Below, in pieces: positions 41,703 to 52,588 of a stretch of DNA of 64,000 nt. The notes beneath the pieces were generated by a model, which was not told the DNA's origin, searched no databases, and saw only the letters and a list, made by a program, of their open reading frames with translations. Position 1 is the stretch's first letter; every line of letters starts with the position of its first letter. The stretch lies in the NCBI GenBank assembly GCA_013398175.1, contig VZRZ01005153.1:253493-317492 (forward strand). Reading direction: 5' to 3'. Both the position numbers and the translations under genes were made by a program. Source of the stretch: Climacteris rufus (lineage: Eukaryota > Chordata > Aves > Passeriformes > Climacteridae).

Positions 41703-41815
41703 CTTATGCATGAAGAAATCAAGGCAAGGGAGGGAAAGCAAGGTATCAGTGATCCTGCTGGGAACTGAATCCAGATTCCTCTGTTCCCACACCTCTGCTC
41801 TGCTCTACAGACCAG
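41703..41815 (-). mobile_element. MIR-like SINE fossil
   Basis: Plus strand: CTTATGCATGAAGAAATCAA, GGCAAGGGAGGGAAAGCAAG, GCTGGGAACTGAATCCAGAT, then a pyrimidine-rich CTGACTC-like end and CTACAGACC. It resembles the antisense MIR core and 5' part, with the ACTGAATCCAG segment as the anchor. Confidence 0.5.
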
Positions 41816-44800
41816 GACCCGCTGACTCCCACGGTTCTTTCAGCTGCACTAGGCAATCCCTATCTGATGGAGAGGGAGAAATGCGGCTCACTAGATGATT
41901 GAACATAGCTACGTGCAGGACTGCACTGCATCCACTCCGTGGGCACCACCACCCCAGCACTGGCAGCCACAGCACCCTCCTGACTCAGCAGCACCAAGGA
42001 GAAGGTTTCCCCGTGAACTCCCCGAGCTGGCATCTCCAGCAGAAGTGATTGCAAATTCCAGGGCAAACTGAGAAATCCTCCAAAAGGATTTAGAGAGATT
42101 AGAAATGAGCAGGAAACAAAATGAGATTTAACCGGGGAAAAGATAAGCTAATGTATCTGGGGCAAAGCTGCTTTGTGGTGGGAGGGGGTACCCTGGAAAG
42201 CAAAACTGCAGAAGTGGAGAAGGAGCAGCCATGGAGAGATGTATCCAGAGAGAGACATAAAGGGGTATGTTCACAGCGAGCTGCCTGCTTCCTCTTCTGT
42301 GGTTCTGGAGTGATCCACCTTTGAGTATGTTCGGCAGCAGACAACATTTGAGGGGAAAGGAGTATTATTTTTATATATGAATGAATGGTGTTGAGGTGTA
42401 AGAAACAGGAATGACTGAAGGCAGAGCTCAATGAGCTCTGACACCATGGGCTTTGAAGATCCATTTTATGTCATTGGCCAAGAAAGGACTGCAGAGGAGA
42501 TGTAATCAGGCTCCCCAAGCATCTGAGGGGTCTACATAAGAGAGAAAGGAACATGCCTACTGACACATTTGCAAACTTAAGGGTGAAATTAAGTCAGAGA
42601 AAAGAGGGTAAAGATAAGGACAGAGTCCAGGCAGTGCAACAAGTGAGGCTGTTCAGAACAGCAGCACATGATTAACAGGACAACCTAAACCCACAAACTC
42701 TTCCTCTTGGGATGTCTCTGAGTCCGTGACTGCTCCCAACAATTCAGCAGGGGTGTGGATCACACTCAGCCACAAAGTGACTCACAAAAGTCACAGCCTC
42801 TTGCACTGTACATCCAGCCACCCCAGTAGGGTACTGGTGCAGAGGGCAGTGCCACTCCCTGACTCATCAGCACCTCCTCCGGTAGCTCAGCCAGTTCTCC
42901 CAGGTGCTCTGTATTGACTGGGTCGACGCTGCACATCCACAACACAGAGCTCTGGGAAGACAATACTGCAACAAGAAATTGGCCCGAAGCCCCAAGACCA
43001 GCCTCAGATTAGTCACTGAATAACTCAGGATGATCCCATGACTCATAATTTATTATGCCTATGAAGACTGGAAACAATCATATTCTGTGCTGTTGACCCC
43101 CATTTGCCACACTTCCAGTAGTGAGATAAATCAAAGTAAGTAGGAGTTAACTTCTCACCCCCAGGAGCAACAACACCTTAGAACAAATAGGATTTTCTCA
43201 GGAGTCTCCAGGCTGCTTCCTCCAGATGTGAGGCTCTTGCCATGCAAAAAGGGAGGCTTGAATCTTCCAGCAAGCTGCCCAACATAAGGAAGGGGACTTA
43301 GAGAGGGGATCAGCAAATTCAAGCTGGGAAGAAAAAAACTAGATATAATAAAGAAAAAAGTTGCATTTCCAGAAGTTAGTACCTGCACGGGCCTCCGAGC
43401 AGCCAGGTGAAGAGTTTCTTTGAAAGGAATGAGTCCATCATAAAGCTTTATTTGGCTTCTGCTTCTGCACTCATGGTGTCAGAGCTGAGCACAGAAGAAA
43501 GTGCAGGGAGGGATGCTGGTGGAAGCCTTGCTTCTGGAGAAGGGGCCAATGACACAAACGTCTACTCCCAGGTATCCATATATTCACGGCAGAGACTGGA
43601 TCCAGTGCCAGGAGGTTCTCTGTAGGTGAGACGGACAGAAAGGCCAGGCAGTGAGATGGCAGCTCAGACACCTTTCCAAAGTGTACACCATGGCTCAGGT
43701 AGGAGTTATGGGCAAAGCAAAGGTGAAGGGCTCAGGCAGGTCATGCTTCTGACCTTAAAATCTCTGAAGAGGTGATAGAACTGAATTATTTGCATAAGTT
43801 CATCATTTTGCTCATCTTGTGCTGCCTCTCCTGAGCTGTCCATAGGGCTTGCAATTAAGGGGGGAGGTCTCTCCCCTTTTGCTTAGCTAATGCTCCTGCT
43901 GAACAGGGCTGCACACAAAAGGCCCAAGGGCTTTCATGAATCACACCCTCCCTTCACGATAGACCCATGTGACCAAGATTCAGAGGTAATGCCATCTGGG
44001 GCCAAAGCTTCTCACCTCCAAGTTACCCCACAGGTTTCGAGCAACACATCCAGACCCGCATCCCACATTGTTTTGGGATTATGCAAGCCTCGCTGGGGAA
44101 CGTTCAGCAGGAATTGCCACTCATCAGCAGTCCTGGCAGGGGGCTGAGCAGAGCAAGATGCCCTTCCCAGCCTGGCTCCCACCATGCATCACACTCCAAG
44201 CATGGAAATCACCAACAGCTCTCAGAATAGCTGGCAAAGGAGGGGTCAAACCTCCCAAGGAACCCCCTGTCATGCTGGCATCAGGCTTGCAGCATGCCTT
44301 CCCCCTGCTGCGTGCACCAGGCTTGGCCAGGAGATGGGCAGCACAGTGGGGTGGGCAGTAGAGGCACCTGGGTGCTAAACACACAGAGAACCCTATGGCA
44401 GCTGGCTGCTGTGGGTAGCCTCAGTGCTTAAAGAAATGCTTGGGCATTCTCAGGCTAGGGATGGATGGGGCTCCTTTTCATTCCCGAAGAAGTGTTTGGG
44501 GCATCTGAAAAAGTGAGGTAAAAATATAGAACAAAAACCAGCAAGATTACTCCATATCACAATGTACCAATACAGCCCAGAACTGCAGATATTTCCTGAC
44601 ATGTCCCATGTGAATGGGCAGCATCGCTTGCCTAGATGTATGGAGGTGGCTCAGGCAGCAAGTTTAAAGAAATCCATTCAGAAAGGCTTTTTTAGCCTCA
44701 GGAAGCCAGCCTCGGGCAGGTAGACAGGTGGCACTTGCCCAACAAGCCCTGTAATCACCTCACACAGGCAGTGAGCTGCACCTCTGGGAGATGCTATCCT

Positions 44801-47689
44801 GATGCAGGTGGCCAGCAAACCTCTGATATTTGAAGGGTAATCTGACCCTTGTCCCCTTCATGATGCAAAGCCCCCAGGGTCCTCCCAGCTCCCCACACTG
44901 AAGGGCAAGCCTTCCCCAAAGCTGCGCTCAAGCCCTCTTTGCATTCCTTCTGCACCCTCCTTCACTGCTGCACAGGGGAGGTCACCTCCCTGCTCTTATC
45001 CACAGCTTGCCACCTCTTACGAGATATGGGGTACTTGGCTGAAGGTCCAGGCATGGGTGCGTGGTTCCTCTGGGATAGCCAGCAGCTCAGCCACCTCATT
45101 GTGCAGCATGTCAAGTGCTGTGGGGCACAGCAGGAGCCAGCAGCTGTCTGTGGGGTGGCACAATGCCACCAGGGCCACACTGGCCTGGCCCCAAACAGGG
45201 AGCTGGGAGCAAGCACAGTGCTTGCACAGACTGGGACTCCAGACCTTGTGCTGGATGATTTGGATTAGCCTTGAATTTCAGGCATCTCAAGCACAGAGAG
45301 ACTGCCTGCATGCTCACCACATGGTCTACTATAAAAATACCCATCTCTCACTACCAAAGGTCCCACGGGCAGACAGTAGAGGCCTGTGAAATGAATTTCC
45401 TTTGGGCTTCCAAGGTCCTTTGTGGGACCATGTGAAGGACAGGAACTTTATAGGCATTTCTAACACAGACACTGTAGGGGGTGGTGGAGCCCAAGCAGAG
45501 CCTGGCTGCCTTACAGACCCAATGAGCAGCACAAGACATCAGCAACAAGGGGTTAAACCAGCTATCAGGTGCCAAAAGGGAGAGACAGACAGGGCTTCCA
45601 ACCAAAAACATCTTTTATTCCATTGCCAGTGGGGTTTTCTGTTGTGTCTGCCCAGGGCACCCTTTTCTGCCTTTCATGGTTCCTCTGCTCTCTGAATCCC
45701 ACAGAATAAATGCAGCAGGCACGAGGAAAGAATCAGCTGGCTGCCTGAAGATAGCATTTTAATTAGCCAGCAACCAAAACGTGGACGTGACCAGAAGCCC
45801 TCCAGGGAAAGTTCTCGTGCACAGGGTGAAAGGCTGTATGATCAGAGTGCCAGCCTGAAAACCTGGCCGCCCTCCACATGTCCTCGCCTCACCTCGGGCC
45901 AGGGCACAGGCGAGCCAGGTGCAAACTCTGGGCAGGGTGAGGGGCAGCTGCACTCCTGCATCCTGTTCGCCCCGCTGGCAGGGGTCTCAACCATGTGCAG
46001 CCCCTCCAACCAGCCTGAGCTCAACTTCCAAGCTATGATCACTCTCCTCACGAGACAGCCCAGTTACATCCACCCTGGAGGATAACAAAGAGTTGACAGC
46101 TTCCAAGGCCCCAGGTATCTCCATCAGAGCTGGCTTGGGCAGGGTCTTGCTGCAGTTGTTTGAAGTAGCTACCCTGGCTGTGCTGCAGCCACACAAACAA
46201 ATCCTATGAGTTATCCCAGCTGAAATATGCCATCCAGCCTCATGAAGTAGGTGGCTCCCAGATCACCTGGCTCTGCAGATATCCTACTTCTCCTGAGCCC
46301 TTAGAGGTAGGAAAAGAGAGGGGGTTCATCATGTTCCTCTCCTCCAGGCCCCAAGAGCAGTCAGCCCAGCTCGCCATTGGTGGGGCAGGGTTTGATGTGT
46401 TGTGACTGACAGCAGGAACATGTTGACTTATCCATCCAGGAGACCTGCATCCCCTCATGCTGAGATTTCACATGCAGCTCAGCCCAGGGGAACAGCACTG
46501 ACCTGCCAGTTTCAATTTTTCCAATTTGATGACTTGTAAACAGTTCCTAGGTCACAAAGAGACATTGCAGACTTCCTGAGGATAGTCTTCATCACCTTGC
46601 ACAGCCATAGGGAAAAGAGCCCATAGATCCACACGAAACAAAAGCCAGTGGTGAATACACAAGGGAAACAACTCCTTGGGTTCCTCACACAGCAACATCC
46701 AGATGGCCCTTGCTCACCTTCTCACCACACCACTGACTCCAAAAGATGTTACTGAACACAATGAACCAAAGTGTCCTCAGGTACTTATCCTCTCTCCTCC
46801 ATGCTGCCCTCTGCAGAGGCAGTGACTGCAGGTCCACCTGTTGAGCTACCTGAGTCCGTCTTAAATAGAAGGCAGATTCTTTACGTCTGCAAGAGCAGGA
46901 ACAATGCAGCCATAAACTTGGTGGTCTGTTTTAACCTGAGTGAGTCGCCTCCCAGACATCCAGGAATCATCCTGCATGCTCTTTTCCAGCATGGACAGAT
47001 GACTGACACATGACACATCTATCTCCATGGATGATGAGGAAATGACACCACTGCCAGCTTTTCCTCCCAAAGACCCCAAAGCACGTCACAAAAGATGCAG
47101 TGGTATCAGGATCCCTCACGAAGCGATGAGCACTGTCAGAGCTGAACAGTTTTCTGTTCAACGTTGTCCAGGATGGCGAGGTCTTGCTGGGCCATCACTG
47201 ACAGCGGGCTACATGCACGCTGCTCCAACTTCAAACACCACATCCATCAGCAGAAAGGGCAGGCTCACAGCATTACTTTCATCTTGGATTGCACCTACTC
47301 ATGCCTGTGCAGCACCCAGCTCATGCAACTTGGCTCCTGACAAGACAGAGGCAGGGTTGGGACCGTCACTGCACTGCTTGGCATCAGGCTGGGAAGGAAC
47401 CCAGGAGTCCTGCCCCTACAATCCTGCCCATCACACCACCCTCTTCTCAACAAGTGAGGAACTCAGGCTGAGCTCCACACAAGGATTCTGGTGCCTACCT
47501 CCCATTCAACAGGCTTTAGGTACCTATATGCTTTTGGAGGCTCTGGGCCCAAATCCAAGAGTCCAGCTGGTAGGTTGCTGATGCCCCATAGCTTCCAGAG
47601 GCAATGCTGGAGAAACTTACACAATGGAAGAAAACCAGGATGCAAGGCAGAAGGAGAATGCAAAGGAAATCAAGATCAGAATTAAATTC

Positions 47690-47745
47690 TTTAATACAAA
47701 AAAAAGTTTGTTTGTCGTCGTCGTTGTTGTTTTAAGATATATCTG
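47690..47745 (-). terminator. VEGFA: VEGFA polyadenylation region
   Basis: The sense strand reads GATATATCTTA at about 47,733-47,743, which is where the human transcript ends. It is followed by a U-rich downstream element (eight T, then GT) at about 47,697-47,706. No perfect AATAAA precedes that site. The human signal is also non-canonical (AATACA) and the bird sequence is AATTACA. An ATTAAA at 47,690-47,695 could serve a second cleavage site near 47,670. The exact end is inferred. Confidence 0.6.
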
Positions 47746-48209
47746 TAATTTCTTTGTTTAAAAATAAATATGTACTAAGGAATATCTTGAAAAAATTCAC
47801 TAGACACAATACGTAGTGTTAATATCTTTTTTCCCCGCAATTATTACAGATAAACAGTAGCACCAATAAATAAAATGATAACAAATATTAAAATTAAAAA
47901 GGAGAGAGATTCAAGATGTAGAATTTTCTATTTTTCCTGTTTCTTCTTTTTACATATATAAAAAAATCGTAGCGTCTATTTAATCCGAATCACACATATA
48001 CATAAACATATATATATATACAAACACATAGCCAAATATATATATAGTATGTAGATGTATATCTAACCCTTGTCTCAATAGGAATGTGTAGGGGTAGGTG
48101 TTAGAGAAATTAATTAAATAACTGCCCATAACATGCTACTGACTCTGCCAACAATTGGGGAGAGATGGGATGGGACAACAAGAAGGTTAAATTTATACAC
48201 AACCAGTAC

Positions 48210-48240
48210 AAAAAAAAAAAAAAAAANNNNNNNNNNNNNN

Positions 48241-48279
<39 letters not shown>
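48210..48279. repeat. Poly(A) tract (poly(U) in VEGFA mRNA) with assembly gap
   Basis: Fifty-six A are interrupted by a 14-base run of N (48,227-48,240). In the VEGFA sense strand this is a poly(U) run of about 70. Sequence on both sides aligns with the human 3' UTR, so it is an expansion of a T-run inside the UTR and not the tail of a plus-strand retrocopy. Confidence 0.9.
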
Positions 48280-48283
<4 letters not shown>

Positions 48284-48286
48284 TAC

Positions 48287-48396
48287 GGCTTATAAATAGT
48301 TGAAATTAAATATTAACAAAGAATACTGAAAAATCCCTACTCTTTAATTAAATTATCTGTTTAATTTCTAATTTAAAAAGGGATATTAAATAAGTA
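48287..48396 (-). promoter_or_regulatory. Conserved AU-rich 3' UTR block
   Basis: In the sense strand this block contains TTATTTAATATCCC, a TTAATTAAAGAGTAGGG run, TTAATATTTAATTTCAAC and TATTTATAAG. It lines up closely with the human VEGFA 3' UTR from memory. It has several ATTTA-type motifs of the kind bound by mRNA stability factors such as HuR and TTP. Function is inferred from the family. Confidence 0.65.
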
Positions 48397-48766
48397 TATA
48401 AAACACTTTCTCTTCCCTCCCCCGATTGGAAGCCTCTCTCTTGCGCACAATGCAGCATGAGTGTTCTACATTGCAGATGCAAGCACCCACCCGTGTGTGT
48501 TTTCTCTCCTTCTGAAAGCCATCAGTCGGATGGGGAGATCCTAGTGGTTAGTAGTCGCTTGTTGTGAGTCTGTTTTTAGACTGTCTTGTCTTTTTTGGAA
48601 GCTTTCCGTGTTGTACATTATCAGGCGTTGAAAATTCAATTGCAGATGATGTTTGGCAGCATTCTGACACACACCGAGTACCTTTTTGATTATTATTATT
48701 ATTAATAATAATTTTAATCACAGAACTAGATTATATATATCCACAAAGATGTACAAACACGCTTTC

Positions 48767-48799
48767 GGGGGGGGTGTGTGTGTGTGTGTGCGCGTGTGT
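48767..48799. repeat. (G)8(GT)n microsatellite in VEGFA 3' UTR
   Basis: A G-run is followed by GT repeats with a GCGCG interruption. In the sense strand this is a CA repeat ending in C8, another possible hnRNP L-type binding run. Confidence 0.85.
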
Positions 48800-49059
48800 A
48801 AGGTGGGTTTCACATACACCACAGCCTACACTGCAGATACACACATAGCCAAGAACCTCACGACACAGCTAAGGGTCTCCAGATGCCTTCACATTCCATT
48901 TCCCAGACCAAACCATGGAAAAAGGGCCTGATATTTACAGTACGTCATTTAAAAAAAAAATCTTGACGTTCTCAAGGGTCATTCACACTGGGCACACAAA
49001 CTGAAGGCAGCAAAAGTTGCTTTCTTTTTTCCCCCCTTCAATCTTGGCATACATATATA

Positions 49060-49200
49060 TTATTTTTTATATATATATATGTATAAAAATAAATATATAT
49101 ATATAAAAAAGAGAAAAGCACATACATACATACATACCTACATACATACATACATACATACACCCAAATGCATACATTCACATACATACACACACACCCC
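49060..49200. repeat. TA and CATA tetranucleotide tracts in VEGFA 3' UTR
   Basis: TA-rich sequence (49,060-49,106) is followed by imperfect CATA repeats (about 49,118-49,162), then CA/CATA remnants and a short ACACAC(C)n end at 49,200. These simple repeats are not matched by any unit in the human 3' UTR that I recall. Confidence 0.85.
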
Positions 49201-49934
49201 CACTACTGTGTATATACTTTTGATTAATATCCCTTTCCAGAAATGTTCCATAAGCATCTTGGATGCTCTTGAGTGGCAGCTCTGTGCATGAAGAAAGCAG
49301 ACAGTGCTGAACAACTGTGTGACTATGCACCGGTCCCCATTCTTGCTTCAGCACACTGTAGACCTTGTGTCCTTCTGCAGCCACCAAGGGCGGGAAATCT
49401 AGGCTCCTGTGATACTTCCTTGAACGGAAAGTTAGTGCGCATCAGCTGCCCACCATCCTTAAGAGAAGCCAGCACATCTCTCTGGCAAAGTTTCTATAGC
49501 GAATAAAGTCAACGCAAAATGTACACTGACATCCCATGTCCCAGCAAGGCAGGCAGGTTATGAGACGAGTAAGGGCGAAGGTTGGGGGAAGAGAGGGGAG
49601 AAGGAATCCTTGATCACGGAGATGGCCATTTTCTCGGCCTTTGACCCATTGCACCCTAGGATGCCGCTCTTTGGAACTCCCTGCCCATCCTCTCCATCAC
49701 CTCTCCTCCCTGTCCCAGGCAAGGAGAAGGTGTTTGTGGTACAGCACACTCTACAGAGAAACAGCGGAGGCCGCACAAGTCAGTTAGAGTTAAGAAGTTT
49801 ACACCCAGCGCTTCTACTCAAGTCCAGTCTTAGCTTGTTTCTTATGCCCCAAGTAGCCCGCTTGTGTCCACAGCAGTCGAGTATTATCCAGTGAAGACAC
49901 CAATAACATTAGCAATGTTAAAAAAAATAATCAG

Positions 49935-49935
<1 letters not shown>

Positions 49936-49969
<34 letters not shown>

Positions 49970-50085
49970 TATGTGTGTGTGTGTGTGTGGTTAAGATATA
50001 CATATATGTATATATAGATGTGGTTAAAATATATATACATATATATATATGTATATGCATGTATACACACATATATATGTATGCA
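49936..50085 (-). repeat. TA / CA tract in VEGFA 3' UTR (CA-rich element position)
   Basis: In the sense strand, TG/TA-rich sequence is followed by a pure CA run at 49,973-49,989, then a long TA run ending near 49,936. This sits where mammals have the CA-rich element bound by hnRNP L, which is also directly followed by a TA run. The whole stretch is highly self-complementary and likely length-polymorphic. Confidence 0.75.
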
Positions 50086-50371
50086 TGGGAAAACCCATCA
50101 AATACACCCCTATAAGTCTTCCTGGCTCTGTTATTTAGCAGCATAAAAAGAAAAATAAAATAAAACAGTTCAAAACCCAAAGGTGAATTCTGTGCGGCGG
50201 GTGCCTTGGGGAATGTTCCTTCCGGAGTCCATTGTCCGTACTGAAAGTGCTGTGCTCTACCGATCCTTCATTTTTAGGGTTCATTTGGATTAGTGTTTTG
50301 TTTTGTTTTATTCTGTCCAGGTGAGAAATCAGGCTCCAGAAACAGGGCTGTTCCCCCTTCTTTTCCGCTGC

Positions 50372-50393
50372 TCACCGTCTCGGTTTTTCACAT
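50372..50393 (-). CDS. VEGFA: VEGFA exon 8 coding part (CEKPRR-stop)
   Basis: There are 22 coding bases after a CTTTAACAG acceptor: the last base of an arginine codon, then Cys-Glu-Lys-Pro-Arg-Arg and TGA (50372-50374). The C-terminal arginine is the residue the b1 domain of neuropilin-1 recognises in the family. The length is the same as the mammalian exon 8a coding part. The exon continues directly into the 3' UTR. Confidence 0.97.
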
Positions 50394-52555
50394 CTGTTAA
50401 AGAGAAGGAAGGAAAAAAAGAGAACAGGGATTAATGTTTGTGATGGGCATGCAAGTAGGGCAGGGAAGGGAAGGAAGGGTGGTGGCTAATGTGTTTAAGA
50501 GCACATGGAGTTAAGACATGGCATGATGTCACTGGTGGGGTGAAGTGCTGTGCAGATGGGGCAAATCAGCTGAGAATCTCGACCCCACGAACGAGTCGAT
50601 GAATTCTATTCCCCCACCTAGACAGAGCAGAGGGAAAACTCCACCAGGGGTAAAATTAAGAAGCAGAATCAGTGGCTTCCTCACAGATAGGCTGAGTTGT
50701 TTGCACCTTCTCACACCACACACACAAATACACGCAAACACACAGAAAAACAAGGCTAAGCAATGCATGCAGTAAGACACACACCCCTCAGCTCTTCACC
50801 TAGCCTCTTGTTTGGGTTGGAAGCAGTGCAGACAACAAGGCCTCATGCAGGCAAGAAGGTGAAAAGTAAGTGCCTTTCATTCCACTAGCTGCTATGAGCA
50901 GGGGTTAGCACCAGAGAACAGCAGTGGCCTGAAACAGCAGCAGGAGAAACGAGGATTTACCCTCCCCTGTAGGGCCCAATTCTAATTCTACAGAGCATGA
51001 GGAACTTCAACTTAACCAGCTTTTTATCTGGAAACGGATAAGCTAACGACTCCTATGACTCCTTCCCATTTTTCTGGCCAACACACCAGCTCTAGAAACC
51101 CACCTTAATACCAATTATCCCACCGCAGAGAGGGACTAGTAAGAGAAACTAGTAAACCCCTTCTGCCATCATGACTTCTTTGGGGCATTGTTTGGTTTTT
51201 CATTGCATTTGTTACTATTTCTCACCCTTCAAACTTAGCAGGGTAATTCTCAGTTACTCTGGACTTTGGGAACAGGAGCAGGGGGGGAAAGGCCACCATT
51301 AAGTCTGGTTTCAGACTTCAGGGGTTTTGTTTGCTAGGAGAAATTTAACTCCAGATGTTGCTCTATTCTGGCCCCTCCATCAATTACCTTCCCACTGAAA
51401 TTACAGCACCCCAGAAAATTTCTCTGTATATGGAGCAGTTTTCACCATGCTGGCAATGCCAACACCTCTCTGGTTTGGACAGAAAGCATTTTCATACCCA
51501 AAGGAAGCATTTGCTACATGTATCAGCCTTAGCCACCTAGCCAATGGATGTCCCCTCTTTTCAAGATATAGTCACAGAAGACTCTGGATCTCTCTCCCTT
51601 ATTTTCTCCCCTGGAGCCACTGCCACTGCAATACTCTCTTAACAGGAACCATCTCCTAGATCTCTGTGAAAGGGATCCGAGTTTAGACTCACAGCCAAGG
51701 GCTCACTAGAAACCACATTTCTATGTCTCTCTAGACAGGTTGGATGATCCCACACCAGAGATGCACACACAGCTCGTGGAGTCAAGATAGCCCACTGAGT
51801 TCACCAAAGTGCTCAGGTGAGAACCAGGAATCAGTTTCTTTACATGTCTATGCCACAGATGGTGTGTGACAGCACTCAGATGAGTGGATCTCTGAACAAA
51901 CACTAACCCCACAGTGCCTTTATGTCTCCCACCTGCACTTCTGCCTTCACCTAGGGTCAGACTTAAATCTGCTGTATCCCATTCACAGACCCCAGTGCAG
52001 CCCCTCAAACCACAACTCTGGACAGGACATGGACAGGGAACTGTGAGCACAGTGCAAGAGGACAGGGTGCTGTCTCTGCTTTTAGAAGAACAAAGAGGCA
52101 AAGGAGAATGTAGGCTCAGCCTTGAGGGAGGCTCCTAGTGGCTTTCCTCATTCTGCACGCAGCAGAGCATCTACAAGCCGCAGAAAAAGGGCTTGGAAGA
52201 CAGGGGTGGTCAAATCCTAGTCAGTTAAGGATTTGTCATTGTCCAACAGTATGCTCAGAGTTGCACACAGATAATGTACAGAGGGCTACAGACCCTCCCC
52301 CTGGCTACCTCAGCACATGAACTCCATTAACCTGTTCTATGATGAAGAGTACCTGGGATACAAACATCCTGTCTTTGGGAGCCATCCCCATCCAAGTCCT
52401 GAGAGCACACCTGAAATGCACAGCTGCCCTCTGACACAGGAAAACTCTGTCCTCACCCCAGTTAGCCCCTCTGCCCTCTGGCCCACATAAGGCAGAGAAA
52501 ATAAGTAATCAAATAGCACTGGTGCCAGAAGTCAGCAGGCAGCAAGCTCCCCCCC

Positions 52556-52588
<33 letters not shown>

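Larger units (their letters stand above)
36421..47689. other. Intergenic, downstream flank of VEGFA
   Basis: About 11 kb with three MIR-like fossils listed separately. No protein family was recognised among the chance frames. In mammals the VEGFA downstream flank is also gene-poor and rich in distal enhancers, so regulatory elements are plausible here, but none can be identified from sequence alone. Confidence 0.65.
47733..50371 (-). other. VEGFA: VEGFA 3' UTR
   Basis: About 2.6 kb separates the stop codon from the inferred cleavage site. Several blocks match the human VEGFA 3' UTR as I remember it: the region just after the stop, the block around GTTATTGGTGTCTTCACTGG near 49,890-49,915, the AU-rich block at 48,287-48,396, and the final few hundred bases ending in GATATATCTTA. 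Between these lie TA, CA/GT, GTAT and poly(U) tracts in the sense strand. Mammalian VEGFA 3' UTR carries AU-rich stability elements, hnRNP L sites and miRNA sites. The AU-rich block and a CA run are visible here. The UTR includes a 14-base assembly gap at 48,227-48,240. Confidence 0.9.

Noticed and set aside
49864..50180. Tyr/Ile repeat frames on both strands
   Set aside because: Translations of the TA/GT microsatellite in the VEGFA 3' UTR.
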